A DNA stretch of 64,000 nucleotides from Streptomyces mobaraensis (GTDB lineage Bacteria; Actinomycetota; Actinomycetes; Streptomycetales; Streptomycetaceae). The notes beneath the pieces are model-generated. The model was not told the DNA's origin, did not search any database, and saw only the letters and a list, made by a program, of their open reading frames with translations. The stretch lies in contig NZ_CP083590.1 of NCBI RefSeq assembly GCF_020099395.1, positions 1,674,001-1,738,000 of the forward strand. The letters run 5' to 3'. Shown here piece after piece: positions 43,698-53,332 of this stretch. Position numbers and translations under genes: made by a program. Position 1 is the stretch's first letter; each line of letters starts with the position of its first letter.

Positions 43698-46600
43698 TCA
43701 GCTCTCTGTCGCGACCAACGGCGCGTTGGTGAAGGCGGATTCGACGTCCCGGGCGTAGCGGGACAGTGCGTTGTCACGGAGCGGGACCGGCGGATCGGTC
43801 AGCGGCTTGGTCTCGTCCCGGACCATCGCCTCGGCGCCCGCGTTCCTGAGCGCGTTGAGTACCGCGGCCCTGGCCGTCTTCGCCGAGGCCAGGTCGATCT
43901 TCGCGACCTTGCCGACCGAGGTGGACTCCCGGACGGGCGGGACCCCCTGCATTGCGGAGGTCAACGGCATCCGCGCGGAGTTCGGCACCGTCACCCGGCT
44001 GAGGGCCGCCGGGGTGATGCGGCCGGGGCTGCGGCCGGGCTGCCTGGCGGGCGCGGTCAGGCGGATGCCGACGAGCCGGCCGGCGAGGAGGTGTCCGGTC
44101 TTCCGGTCCGGACTGCCCCACAGGGCTTCGGGGACGTCGCCGGTGTCGGCCTCGATGGTCCACGCCTCACCACTCTTGATCAGGTTCAGCGCCTTGCCGT
44201 CCTTGGTCACGGTGACCTTGTGGACCGAGGTCACCCCGCTCTCCCGCAGCGGCCGGATGGTGACCTTGTCCGTCGCGGACCGGACGGTGTGTTCCTTCCC
44301 GTCCGGCAGACCGATCACCAGGGAGGTCGCCGGGGCGACCCCGGCGGTGACGAAGGAGAACCCGTCGCCCGCGACCGTCCACGGCTGGGTCGTCGCCCCG
44401 GGGACCTTGGGCGCGGGCAGCAGCCCCGACGCGACGGTGGCCTTCAGGGGCGGCGGGAGCTGGCGCTGGAAGTCCGGCCACGCGACCGGGCGGTCGTCCG
44501 CGCCGCCCGACCCGAAGGGGACGGTGAACGAGACCGGACCGGAGCGGACCGTGGCCCGGCCGCCGAACGGATCACCCCATACGAGGCAGTCGGCCGACAC
44601 TTCCGCCCGTACCGTGACGTGGATCGGACCGACCGAGATGTCGGCCCGGAAGCCGACGCGGACCCCGAGCCGGAAGTCGTAGCGTGGCGGGTTCGTCCAC
44701 TGCAGGTAGCCGTGGAAGCTCGCGGTGAACCAGGCCTGCACCCAACCGCCATCGAAGACGACGGCCAGGTCCGAGCCGAGCATCAACGCGCCGGGGGTGA
44801 CGGCCAGGTAGACGCCGGCGGTGAAGGACACCGCCTTGGAGATCGCCAGGCTCGCGCCGAGCCGGGGGACCTGGGGGTAGTGGCCGGGCACCGGGTAGAG
44901 CGGGTGGTACCCGCCGAGCGTGATGACGAAGTCGCCGCTGCGGTCGGGGCCCTTGCCCGGCTCGGGCGGGCTCCATACGGACACGGCGAGGCCTCCCGTC
45001 AGCTTGCACGACGGGGTGAGGACGTAGGAGTCGCCGGTCAGGAGCGCGGTGAACGACAGCAGGCCCGGGCCGCGCTGGTACAGGGCGCGCATGGCCAGTT
45101 CGATCTGGGCGTACACCGCGCCACCCGGCGCGAGGCGGGTGGGGAACGTTGCCTTGAGCAGGCCGAACAGGCCGACGGACAGGTCGTCGCCGAATTCGAC
45201 GAGGGCGAGGACACGGCCGGCGAGGAACTCGAAGGAGGTGAACTGGATGCCGACGGCGACCCAGTTCTGTCCCTGCTTCGGGCTCAGCCACTTGGCGGCC
45301 ACCAGGCCCTTGGCCATCCGGGCGGGCGTCTGCTTGGCGACGTTAGGGTTCCCCAGGCCCGCCACCAGGGGGAAGTCCTGTACCTCGTGGGGGGCGGGAA
45401 CGCGCACGGTGGCGTTGTAGCCGCCGCCGAGCATGGCTCCGGTGACGCGGAACGGCGGCGGCCCGAAGCCTCCGCCGCCTTCGGCGGCCAGCTCGCCGAA
45501 GGCGCTGAACGACCACGCCGATCCACCGGTGGCGTAGGCGAGTTGACCGAGCAGCCGGCCGGAGACGGTGGGCAGGCGGAGCAGCAGCATCCCGTCGAAC
45601 TGGTCGGTGAACCCGGAGTCGCGCGGGGGTCGGGTGTAGAGGAGGGCACCGGCGACCTCGGCGGCTCCCGCGCTGACCGAGAGCAGCACTCCGCGCAGCG
45701 CGGGCCGGACCGTGTGCGGCTCCTTCAGCTCTACGCTCAGCCCGAGTCCGTCGACCTGGAGTTCCACTCCCGCGATGGACAGCGAGGCGTTCGCGTCGAC
45801 CGTCACCCGGTCGCCGGTCAGCCGGATGCCGAGGCCGTGCACCCGCAGCGGGCCGACCGAGCGGTCGAGGCGCACCTCCGTGCCCACGTCCAGCGGGGCG
45901 TCGACGGGGGTGGCCTCCTGTCCCTTCGGGGCCGTCGATCCCAGCGCGATCTCCTGTTGCCGGTCCGCGGTGCCGACCCGGAGCAGGACGGTGCCACGGA
46001 TTCCGGCGGGAACCGCTCCCCCTGGAAGCCCCAGTTCCTTCGCCGCCTGGTCGCCATACCAGGTGCGCCATGCCTTCATGGTGGCTTCCGGAATCGGCTT
46101 GGGCGCGTACCGGACGAGGGGCAGAGAGACCGAGACGTCCTGCCCGGCCGGAAGCTGTCCGTGCAGGAGGTCCAGGCTGGAGAGCCCCGCCGTCAGTTTG
46201 AAGCGCGCCTGGACCACGGACCATCCGGAACCGCCGGCCACGGTCACCGCATGGCCTCGCTCGGTGGCCGCGCGCACCAGGTGTCCGCCCTGGCCGAAGC
46301 CGACGGTGAGCGAGGTGAAGGTGGGCAGCGCGGACAGCGGCAGACCGCCGGGATCGACGCCCAGGGCCTTCAGCAGGCTCGCGAGACCCCACCCGGACGA
46401 GCTGGTGCCGCTCACCGTCACCACGGCGTTCTCGCCGGCGTTCTTGGCGATGTCCCCCCGCAACTCGACGAGGTGCGTCCGGCCGTCGGAGGTCGGGATC
46501 CTCACCTTCACCTCGGCGGCGAAGCTCACCTTTCCGTTGCCCGTCGATGTCGTGGGTCCTTCCGCCTTCGCCACCAGCCGTACGGCGACCGCTTGCGGCA

Positions 46601-47975
46601 GCCCGAACGCGGAGGCGGTCAGACCGCAGGAGAAGGTGATCTCTCTGCGCTTGGACGCGAACCCGAGCTCGGCGTCCTGGAGCGTCAGCGTCTTGACCAG
46701 GGGCGGGATGTCACCGGCCGGCACCTTCAGCGTGCTCTGCAGCCATGCCGTCAGTTGTGCGCCGGTGAGGCGTGACCCGGGTGCCAGTCCGCCGGCGAGC
46801 TGCCAACCGTTGGCCGCGGAGTAGCCTCCCTCGAGGCCGAAGGCCGCGCCGCCGACCGACAGCCCTGCCTCCAGGGCGCCGGCCGGCGAGGCTCCGCTCC
46901 GGCCTTCGACGTACAGCCGCAGGCCCGTGAGTGTCACACCGGCGAGCTGCCAGCTTCCCTCCAGCAGGCCGTCGAGCTCGTAGGACTTCTCCGTGTGCCG
47001 TGCCAGCACCCGTAGCCGGCCCGTCTTGAGGTCCGGCAGCTCCAGACCCGTGCGGAACTCCGTGGGCAGCTTCGTCAGCTCGACAGGGGTGCGGAACTCC
47101 GCCTGGAGTTCCCGGTACGGGTCCACGGAAGCGCCCACCGTGACACCGCCGACCGTGAGCGTTCCGCGGAAGCCCAGGAAGACGGAGGGCTTCGTGGCGC
47201 CCCGGACGAGTTCGGCGTCGACGCTGACGGCGCCCAGACTGATGACGCCGGGCACGACCGCCCATGTGTCGGCGAACCTGACCCGCACCGAGGCGGAGTG
47301 GAAGCGTTTGGTGCGGGTCTGCCAGCAGAGCGCGAGTCGGGTCAGCTCGAGTCCGGACCGCTGGGTGATCCCCAGGTCCTTCGGCACCGTCAGGTCGGCG
47401 GTGCCCGCCTTGGGCAGTACCGAGGCCAGTGCGGAGAGGGACGAGAACGTGACACCGGTGCATTCCCCGGCGAACGTGCAACGGCCGGTGGTCGTGTCCT
47501 GCATCCCGGTGAGGCGCACCGTCTTCCCGCTGACCGGCTGGTAGGCCACGCTGAGGCCCACCTGGCGGCCGGGGACCGGCGGGGCGCAGTCGGTCGCGGT
47601 GAGCACCAGGCGCGGATCGCTGAAGCCCAGATCGGCCAGGGATGTGAAGGAGGCGTCGAGACCGTGGGGAAGGGACTGGAAACCGGGGAGGAACACCTCC
47701 AGGCGGACCGCTCCCACCTCGTCGCTGCGCGGATCGACAAGGAAGGTGAGGGAGGCCCTGACGTTGGTGCCGACGCCCGTGACCTTCGCGGCGGTGCCGG
47801 TGACGCGCAATGCCGCCAGGTCGCGCTCGGTGATGCCCGTGAGCTTCGCCTCGCCCGACGGGAAGCAGGCGCTGAAGAGGTCCCACACCTGCTCCAGGCC
47901 GACCGCGCGAGCGGGGAGCGTGAAGTCTCCGCCCTTCTTCAGGTGCTCTCGCAGGTCCGTCCGGGAGATCGGCAT
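43698..47975 (-). CDS. 1425-residue beta-rich protein resembling DUF6603
   Basis: This is the largest gene in the window. The protein is dominated by alternating hydrophobic/polar strands (LTGLRLYVEGRSG, AAFGLEGGYSAANGWQLAGGL and many like it). In its second half it carries the segments WVAVGIQFTSFEFLAGRVLALV, FGLLKATFPTRLAPGGAVYAQIELA and GGYHPLYPVPGHYPQVPRLG, which I recognise as the DUF6603 signature; function of that family is unknown. The fold could be a long beta-barrel or groove. There is no signal peptide, and the last 150 residues are more helical. The ATG at 47975 starts one base after the MBL gene stop, so translation is coupled. Confidence 0.72.
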   Translation of the reverse strand: MPISRTDLREHLKKGGDFTLPARAVGLEQVWDLFSACFPSGEAKLTGITERDLAALRVTGTAAKVTGVGTNVRASLTFLVDPRSDEVGAVRLEVFLPGFQSLPHGLDASFTSLADLGFSDPRLVLTATDCAPPVPGRQVGLSVAYQPVSGKTVRLTGMQDTTTGRCTFAGECTGVTFSSLSALASVLPKAGTADLTVPKDLGITQRSGLELTRLALCWQTRTKRFHSASVRVRFADTWAVVPGVISLGAVSVDAELVRGATKPSVFLGFRGTLTVGGVTVGASVDPYRELQAEFRTPVELTKLPTEFRTGLELPDLKTGRLRVLARHTEKSYELDGLLEGSWQLAGVTLTGLRLYVEGRSGASPAGALEAGLSVGGAAFGLEGGYSAANGWQLAGGLAPGSRLTGAQLTAWLQSTLKVPAGDIPPLVKTLTLQDAELGFASKRREITFSCGLTASAFGLPQAVAVRLVAKAEGPTTSTGNGKVSFAAEVKVRIPTSDGRTHLVELRGDIAKNAGENAVVTVSGTSSSGWGLASLLKALGVDPGGLPLSALPTFTSLTVGFGQGGHLVRAATERGHAVTVAGGSGWSVVQARFKLTAGLSSLDLLHGQLPAGQDVSVSLPLVRYAPKPIPEATMKAWRTWYGDQAAKELGLPGGAVPAGIRGTVLLRVGTADRQQEIALGSTAPKGQEATPVDAPLDVGTEVRLDRSVGPLRVHGLGIRLTGDRVTVDANASLSIAGVELQVDGLGLSVELKEPHTVRPALRGVLLSVSAGAAEVAGALLYTRPPRDSGFTDQFDGMLLLRLPTVSGRLLGQLAYATGGSAWSFSAFGELAAEGGGGFGPPPFRVTGAMLGGGYNATVRVPAPHEVQDFPLVAGLGNPNVAKQTPARMAKGLVAAKWLSPKQGQNWVAVGIQFTSFEFLAGRVLALVEFGDDLSVGLFGLLKATFPTRLAPGGAVYAQIELAMRALYQRGPGLLSFTALLTGDSYVLTPSCKLTGGLAVSVWSPPEPGKGPDRSGDFVITLGGYHPLYPVPGHYPQVPRLGASLAISKAVSFTAGVYLAVTPGALMLGSDLAVVFDGGWVQAWFTASFHGYLQWTNPPRYDFRLGVRVGFRADISVGPIHVTVRAEVSADCLVWGDPFGGRATVRSGPVSFTVPFGSGGADDRPVAWPDFQRQLPPPLKATVASGLLPAPKVPGATTQPWTVAGDGFSFVTAGVAPATSLVIGLPDGKEHTVRSATDKVTIRPLRESGVTSVHKVTVTKDGKALNLIKSGEAWTIEADTGDVPEALWGSPDRKTGHLLAGRLVGIRLTAPARQPGRSPGRITPAALSRVTVPNSARMPLTSAMQGVPPVRESTSVGKVAKIDLASAKTARAAVLNALRNAGAEAMVRDETKPLTDPPVPLRDNALSRYARDVESAFTNAPLVATES

Positions 47976-47976
47976 C

Positions 47977-49818
47977 TCAGGGGCGTCCCGTCAGCGTGGG
48001 CACGTTGGTGCCGTCGCTTTCGAGGACGTAGGTCCGGTACGCGCCTCTCGTCAGCTTCTCGTCGGCGGTCAGCAGGGTCGTGTGGAATTCCTTCGTGGTG
48101 TCGAACCCCTTGAACTTCGGCTTCGTCGGGACGGTCGTGTCGTCCCAGCAGTAATACTTGTGCGAGGCACCGGTGCCCAGTTTCACGCTGGTGGCGATGA
48201 CATTACTGAGGTGGCCGTAGCGTGCCGTGCCCATTCCCTTGCCGAAACCCTTGATTCCCGCGCTGCATACCATGAGGTTCGGTTCGATCGCCTTGAGCCA
48301 GTCGGGACCGGAGGAGGTCACGCTGCCGTGGTGACCAACTTTCAGCGTGCAGTGGCCAGCATTCTTCAGCAAATCCCTGACCTTGGCGTCGGTGTGCCCG
48401 TTCACGAATCCCAGGATGGCCCGCTCGGTCAGGGTGGTGGCATCCGCCATCAGGAAGACCTTGTTCTTCCCGTGTACCAGAAGGATCACGATGCAGTCAT
48501 GGTTGGCGTTGTGACCGCCGAACTCGGCCTCGTATTCCGCGTACTTCTCCCGATGTCGCTCGAGTCGCGTCTCCAGACCCTTCAGGTGGGTTTGCGCGTT
48601 TTTCAGGTCGTCCTTGTCCCGCTGCTGTACGGTGTCTTTTCTCTCACGCTTCTTCCGCACTTCCACGATTTTCGGCAGGTACGTGCGCTTGATGTCCAGC
48701 CTCCGGTAGACAGCGGCGTCCCGCCAATAGGTCGCACGGGTCTCGAGGGCCTGCTTCTCCTCCTTACCGCTCTCCTCCAGCCGTTTTTCGTCGACATCGC
48801 CGAACTTCGACCCCCAGCCGCCCCCCTTGAACCGCTTGATCAGAGTTGCCAGTCTTTCCCTGTGAAGGACGGCGGCCTCAAGTTTGTTCACGGTCACATC
48901 GTTATCCGCCGTCAGAGCACCGGACTTCCTGAGGTCCTCCACACGGGCTTTGGCGCGGAGGACGGCGCTATCGAACTCGGCGGCGAGACCGACTTCCGGC
49001 GGACTGAGCGGCTGGTCGTTCCGCAGCTTCTTCAGGACGCGCTGCTCGACGGGGTAGAATCTCAGCCCTTCCTCCGCCTTCACCACGTCGATCCGGCGCT
49101 TCCTGCCTCGCTTCCTGGAGGCGTTCTCGATCCTCTTGTTGACGTTCTCCAGCTCCTCGGCCGGCTTGTCAGAGGGAACGGCCTTGCCTTTCACGAAGCC
49201 GTCCAGCTCGTCGACGGTCCGGCGGGCCATCTCGATCTCGCCCTTCAGCGACTCGATGTCCTCGTGCGCCACGTCCCGGGCGTACAGGGCATTCAGCTTC
49301 TCGTCGCGCCTGTCACTCGCATTGGCCGCGAGAATGTACAACTTCACGCCGCCGTACTCGGCGTGCGGGATGCCCTCCTCGTACTTCCCCGTCGCCTTGT
49401 TCCAACCGGAGCAGAGCAGCGTGTCGAGCTCCTCCCCCTGCACCACACTGAGGAAATGCTCGCTCATCACCTGGTACCCGTGGGCACTGTCGCGGAGCTT
49501 GAGGTTGTCGTACTCGGCCAGCAGGCCGCCGTAGATCGACTCCCGGACCTGGTATCTGAGGTCGCGGTTCGGCCACTTGAAGAAGGCTTCGTGGAGCAGG
49601 TTGTAGTGATCCTCGTCGGGGTGACTGATGAACAGGTGGTGGATGGTCTTCGAGGTCGTCGGCACGAATTCTTTGAGCAACTTCGCGATCTCGGCCCTCG
49701 CCGTGTCCTTGAACTGGACTGAGCCCGCATCGATGACCGCGACCTCACCGCTCGGAAAGACGATGACGGTGAAATCCCCCTGCCCGACGAATCCGAAGAC
49801 CACCTTCAGGTTCGGCAC
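47977..49818 (-). CDS. ComEC-like metallo-beta-lactamase-fold hydrolase with helical insertion
   Basis: This 613-residue protein is the first gene of the operon. N-terminal MBL half: VIDAG (28-32) and the metal motif HPDEDH (66-71). C-terminal MBL half: HDCIVILLVHGKNKVFLMADAT, then LKVGHHGS (493-499 region) as in ComEC-type domains that cut or process nucleic acids or phosphodiesters. Between the halves, roughly residues 165-440, is a Lys/Glu/Arg-rich segment with coiled-coil character, absent from ordinary ComEC MBL domains. No membrane segments, so it is not a DNA channel. The GTG at 49818 has AAGGG nine bases upstream. Base composition is visibly poorer in GC than the neighbouring core genes. 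Confidence 0.82.
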   Translation of the reverse strand: MPNLKVVFGFVGQGDFTVIVFPSGEVAVIDAGSVQFKDTARAEIAKLLKEFVPTTSKTIHHLFISHPDEDHYNLLHEAFFKWPNRDLRYQVRESIYGGLLAEYDNLKLRDSAHGYQVMSEHFLSVVQGEELDTLLCSGWNKATGKYEEGIPHAEYGGVKLYILAANASDRRDEKLNALYARDVAHEDIESLKGEIEMARRTVDELDGFVKGKAVPSDKPAEELENVNKRIENASRKRGRKRRIDVVKAEEGLRFYPVEQRVLKKLRNDQPLSPPEVGLAAEFDSAVLRAKARVEDLRKSGALTADNDVTVNKLEAAVLHRERLATLIKRFKGGGWGSKFGDVDEKRLEESGKEEKQALETRATYWRDAAVYRRLDIKRTYLPKIVEVRKKRERKDTVQQRDKDDLKNAQTHLKGLETRLERHREKYAEYEAEFGGHNANHDCIVILLVHGKNKVFLMADATTLTERAILGFVNGHTDAKVRDLLKNAGHCTLKVGHHGSVTSSGPDWLKAIEPNLMVCSAGIKGFGKGMGTARYGHLSNVIATSVKLGTGASHKYYCWDDTTVPTKPKFKGFDTTKEFHTTLLTADEKLTRGAYRTYVLESDGTNVPTLTGRP

Positions 49819-50921
49819 TACCCGTCGCCCTTCACTCGCAGCCCAGCGGGCGAAGGCCGAAAAGCATCCACCTGCATCCAGGAAACACAGAGATTCCTAT
49901 TATTCGGCGACGCTATCCAGCCCCACGGGGCCGGTCAATCACGTGACTCGAACGGACGAGCCACGCGTGTCGTACGAATGCGGCTACAAGCGTCCAACGC
50001 CCGAGCGGATGAAAGACCGGCCGTCGACTCCCAGAGCCGGCCCGGGGAAACCGATGCGGGGAGGAAATCCCGACGAGGAACCTCCCGAACGCCACCTGCG
50101 AACCCGGGTGGCGGCCAGTCGGGACCTCCGGCGCTCGCATCCTCTTCAGGGGCGCCGTGGCCCAGCCAGGAGAACGCGATCTGCGGTGCCGCGAGGCCCT
50201 CCAGCACCGGGCGCTTGCTGGGTCCGCGTACCGGAGCAGGCCGTTATCGAGATCGCCCCCGGCTCGGCGACGATCGTCGCCGACCACCCGGCCCTGCGCT
50301 GACGCCCCTGACCGCTCCCGCGCGCCGACGCCCGTAGCCAGGTAAGTGCCCAGCGCCCGGCCGCGAGACGGTTCGGGGTCCGCGCACGAGGATGAAGCCG
50401 CCGTCGCGCGCGCGGCACGCGGGACACCCGGGAGGCCGAGAGCGGGGCGTGTGCGCCGTCTTTCCTGTCCGACGGCGGGGGTCACCGCGAGCGCCACGAG
50501 GCCGGTATCCCCGTGCCGTCCACCGCTGTCGCACGCTTCGCCGGCGATGTGACCCTCGTCGTGATGGGCGGTCTCGGCGTGTCCGCCCCTCGCGCCATGC
50601 GCTGGCGGCAGGGGCAGCGGCACGTCTCCCGTCGAGCGAGGTCACGGGGGTGCCCGGACGCCTCGGGGCAGAAAAGGCCGCGCCCACGGGGATCGATATC
50701 TGTTCCCGTGACACGAGAAATGGGCGCGGGGCTTGTCGAATATTTTTCGGCCGCCGACCGGAGGGGAATTATCGACCGTGCAAGGCCGATCGCACCGTGC
50801 TACCGTCGATCCCGGTTGCAGGTGTGGTTGCCAGAAGGCTCATTTCCTCCGGGGTAATCATCACGGCGACACGGAATTCGCACAGGGTGAATTCCCGACA
50901 CCGTCTCCCGAGGAGAATGAC
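49819..50921. other. 1.1-kb spacer between the operon and cspA
   Basis: It holds the operon promoter on its left and the cspA leader on its right (an AT-rich patch at 50737-50750 and GAGGAGAATGAC before cspA). In between I see no credible gene. The stretch 50283-50336 resembles 56087-56141, sharing GACCGCTCCCGCGCGCCGAC exactly, so it may be the decayed end of a duplicated gene. Confidence 0.45.
49910..49938 (-). promoter_or_regulatory. Candidate promoter of the six-gene operon
   Basis: On the minus strand TTGACC (49938-49933) is separated by exactly 17 bases from TAGCGT (49915-49910), a good match to the Streptomyces HrdB-type consensus. Transcription would begin near 49903, giving a leader of about 85 bases before the GTG at 49818. 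Confidence 0.55.
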
Positions 50922-51125
50922 ATGGCCAGTGGCACCGTGAAGTGGTTCAACGCGGAAAAGGGCTTCGGCTTCATCGAGCAGGACGGCGGCGGCGCCGACG
51001 TCTTCGCCCACTACTCGAACATCAGCGCCCAGGGCTTCCGCGAGCTGCTGGAAGGCCAGAAGGTGTCGTTCGACATCGCGCAGGGCCAGAAGGGCCCGAC
51101 GGCCGAGAACATCGTCATCGCCTGA
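50922..51125 (+). CDS. cspA: Cold shock protein, CspA family
   Basis: This 67-residue single cold-shock domain carries RNP1 (KGFGFI, at residues 14-19) and RNP2 (VFAHYS, at residues 27-32). It binds single-stranded RNA/DNA and melts RNA structure. The ATG follows GAGGAGAATGAC. A long leader upstream is probably transcribed, as is usual for csp genes. A perfect hairpin terminator follows the stop; the DEAD-box helicase gene downstream suggests a functional partnership in RNA unwinding. Confidence 0.96.
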   Translation: MASGTVKWFNAEKGFGFIEQDGGGADVFAHYSNISAQGFRELLEGQKVSFDIAQGQKGPTAENIVIA

Positions 51126-51148
51126 CACCGGCGGCCGACGTACTCCGC

Positions 51149-51185
51149 AGCCGGGGCCCGCACCACTGGGGTGCGGGCCCCGGCT
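51149..51185 (+). terminator. Intrinsic terminator after cspA
   Basis: Perfect 16-base arms AGCCGGGGCCCGCACC (51149-51164) and complement (51170-51185) with a five-base loop are followed by CGCCGCTTTT. It should end most cspA transcripts before the helicase gene. Confidence 0.85.
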
Positions 51186-51364
51186 CGCCGCTTTTCAGGG
51201 CACGCGGCGGAAGACTCCGCCGCATCCCCGACCGGTGGCCGGTGGCACATTCCCACCGGTCCGGCCCCGCCCATTTCACCTCCGGCCCGTCTCTCGAGAT
51301 TCTCTGCGCCGATCGCCTGCTGCGGGAATTCCTTGCCACGTGCCCCGTCAAGGAAGGGTTCCGC

Positions 51365-52855
51365 ATGAAGTATTCCCGCCCCACCCGCACACATGACCGC
51401 GCCGGAGGAGGCACCGCCGCCCACCGCTCCGGTGGCCCGCGCCGATCCGAAACCCGCGGAAACGGAAATCGCCAGGCCGTGCGGGGCGAATTCGCGCCGC
51501 CGAAGACGATCACGCCGGCACTGCCCGCCGTCGGGGCCTTCGCCGATCTCGCCATGCCCGCGCGGCTGCTGGCCGCGCTCGGCCACGAAGGCGTGACCGT
51601 ACCGTTCCCGATCCAGGCGGCGACCCTGCCGAACTCCCTGGCCGGCCGTGACGTGCTCGGCCGGGGCCGCACCGGCTCGGGCAAGACCCTCGCCTTCGGC
51701 CTCGCCGTACTGGCCCGTACGGCGGGGCGGCGTGCCGAGCCACGGCAGCCGCTCGCCCTCGTCCTCGTCCCCACCCGGGAGCTCGCCCAGCAGGTCGCCG
51801 ACGCGCTCGCCCCGTACGCCCGCTCCGTGGGCCTGCGGCTGGCCACCGTCGTCGGCGGGATGTCCGTCGGACGGCAGGCCGGTGCGCTGCGCACCGGGGC
51901 CGAGGTGGTCGTCGCGACGCCCGGGCGGCTCAAGGACCTCATCGACCGGGGCGACTGCCGGCTGGACGGCGTCGGCGTCACGGTCCTCGACGAGGCCGAC
52001 CAGATGACCGACATGGGCTTCATGCCCCAGGTCACCGCCCTGCTCGACCAGGTGCGTCCCGACGGGCAGCGGATGCTCTTCTCGGCCACCCTGGACCGCA
52101 ACGTCGACCTTCTGGTCCGCCGCTACCTGACGGATCCGGTGGTGCACTCCGTCGACCCGTCGGCGGGCGCGGTCACCACGATGGAGCACCACATCCTCCA
52201 CGTGCACGACGCGGACAAGCACCGGACGACCACCGAGATCGCGGCGCGGGACGGTCGAGTGATCATGTTCCTCGACACCAAGCACGCGGTGGACCGGCTG
52301 ACCGAGCACCTGCTGAGCAGCGGTGTCCGCGCCGCGGCCCTGCACGGCGGCAAGTCCCAGCCGCAGCGCACCCGGACACTGGCCCGGTTCAGGAGCGGGC
52401 ATGTGACGGTCCTGGTGGCGACCAACGTCGCGGCGCGCGGGATCCACGTCGACGACCTCGACCTGGTCGTCAATGTGGATCCGCCCGGCGACCACAAGGA
52501 CTATCTGCACCGCGGCGGCCGCACGGCCCGCGCCGGCGCGTCCGGCAGCGTCGTCACCCTGGTGACTCCTGGTCAGCGGCGCGGGATGAGCCGGCTGATG
52601 GTCTCGGCGGGCATCACCCCTCACGTCGCCCAGGTGCGTTCGGGCGAGGCGGAGCTGAGCCGCATCACGGGCGCCCAGGCCCCTTCCGGTGTCCCGGTCG
52701 TCATCACCGCGCCGGACGGGGAACGCCGCCGTGGACCGGCTTCCCCGTCCCAGGCCCGCCGGGGGCGCCGCGGCCACACCGGCCGGGGCCGGTCCGCCGG
52801 TGAAGCGGGGTCCCGCGGGCCACGGCGACAGAACGGCTTCGGCTCGGCCGCGTAG
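51365..52855 (+). CDS. DEAD-box RNA helicase
   Basis: This 496-residue ATP-dependent RNA helicase has motif Q in VPFPIQAAT, motif I RTGSGKT (102-108), PTREL, TPGR, motif II DEAD (209-212), SAT (240-242), and motif VI HRGGRTARAG. The C-terminal tail (about 50 residues) is Arg/Gly-rich and would bind RNA. The first 50 residues are basic and disordered. The ATG at 51365 follows AAGGAAGG. It sits between cspA and two small proteins in a cold-shock neighbourhood and probably helps RNA refolding at low temperature. Confidence 0.94.
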   Translation: MKYSRPTRTHDRAGGGTAAHRSGGPRRSETRGNGNRQAVRGEFAPPKTITPALPAVGAFADLAMPARLLAALGHEGVTVPFPIQAATLPNSLAGRDVLGRGRTGSGKTLAFGLAVLARTAGRRAEPRQPLALVLVPTRELAQQVADALAPYARSVGLRLATVVGGMSVGRQAGALRTGAEVVVATPGRLKDLIDRGDCRLDGVGVTVLDEADQMTDMGFMPQVTALLDQVRPDGQRMLFSATLDRNVDLLVRRYLTDPVVHSVDPSAGAVTTMEHHILHVHDADKHRTTTEIAARDGRVIMFLDTKHAVDRLTEHLLSSGVRAAALHGGKSQPQRTRTLARFRSGHVTVLVATNVAARGIHVDDLDLVVNVDPPGDHKDYLHRGGRTARAGASGSVVTLVTPGQRRGMSRLMVSAGITPHVAQVRSGEAELSRITGAQAPSGVPVVITAPDGERRRGPASPSQARRGRRGHTGRGRSAGEAGSRGPRRQNGFGSAA

Positions 52856-52916
52856 CACCGCCGCGCTCACAAGCCCATCCCTTCCCGCTTTTCCCCTTTT
52901 CCGCCAGGAGGCGCGT

Positions 52917-53282
52917 ATGGCACCGTCGCGAACGCAGCAGCACGGAGTGGATCCCTCCCCCAAGACCGTGGCCGTGTCCGTGGCCCTGACCGATGGCAGG
53001 GGCGCGTCCGGACCACGGGTCCGTGACGACATGACGGTCGAGGTGGCTCTGGCCCTCATGGCCGGCGCCCGTGTCGATCACCTCGTCCTCTGCGACGGGG
53101 ACGACCAGAGCACCGGCCTGATCACCCTTGCCCGGCTCGCCGTTCTCCGCGGCAGCCTCACCTACACGGACCGGCTCCGCCTACGGGACGTCCTCGCCGG
53201 ACCGTTCGTCCCGCCCGGCGCCCGGACCGGGGCCGTCGGTGAGCACGTCCCCGCCCCGGACGTTCTCGCCCTCGCCCGCTGA
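52917..53282 (+). CDS. Small CBS-like protein of the cold-shock cluster
   Basis: This is a 121-residue protein. The segment VRDDMTVEVALALMAGARVDHLVLCDGDDQSTGLITLARLAVLR reads like one CBS motif, the ligand-sensing fold usually present in pairs; a second one is not evident. The ATG at 52917 has a clear AGGAGG. It lies 61 bases after the helicase gene and 50 bases before the SCO5918-type gene, so the three are probably co-transcribed. Confidence 0.7.
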   Translation: MAPSRTQQHGVDPSPKTVAVSVALTDGRGASGPRVRDDMTVEVALALMAGARVDHLVLCDGDDQSTGLITLARLAVLRGSLTYTDRLRLRDVLAGPFVPPGARTGAVGEHVPAPDVLALAR

Positions 53283-53332
53283 CCCCTCCACCTCGCCAGG
53301 TGTGCCCGTCCTCCTCTCCGCTGTGAGGCATC

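Noticed and set aside
49913..50857. Several open frames of 90-236 codons between the MBL gene and cspA
   Set aside because: No frame has both a ribosome binding site and protein-like composition; they are treated as spacer, possibly with decayed coding remnants.
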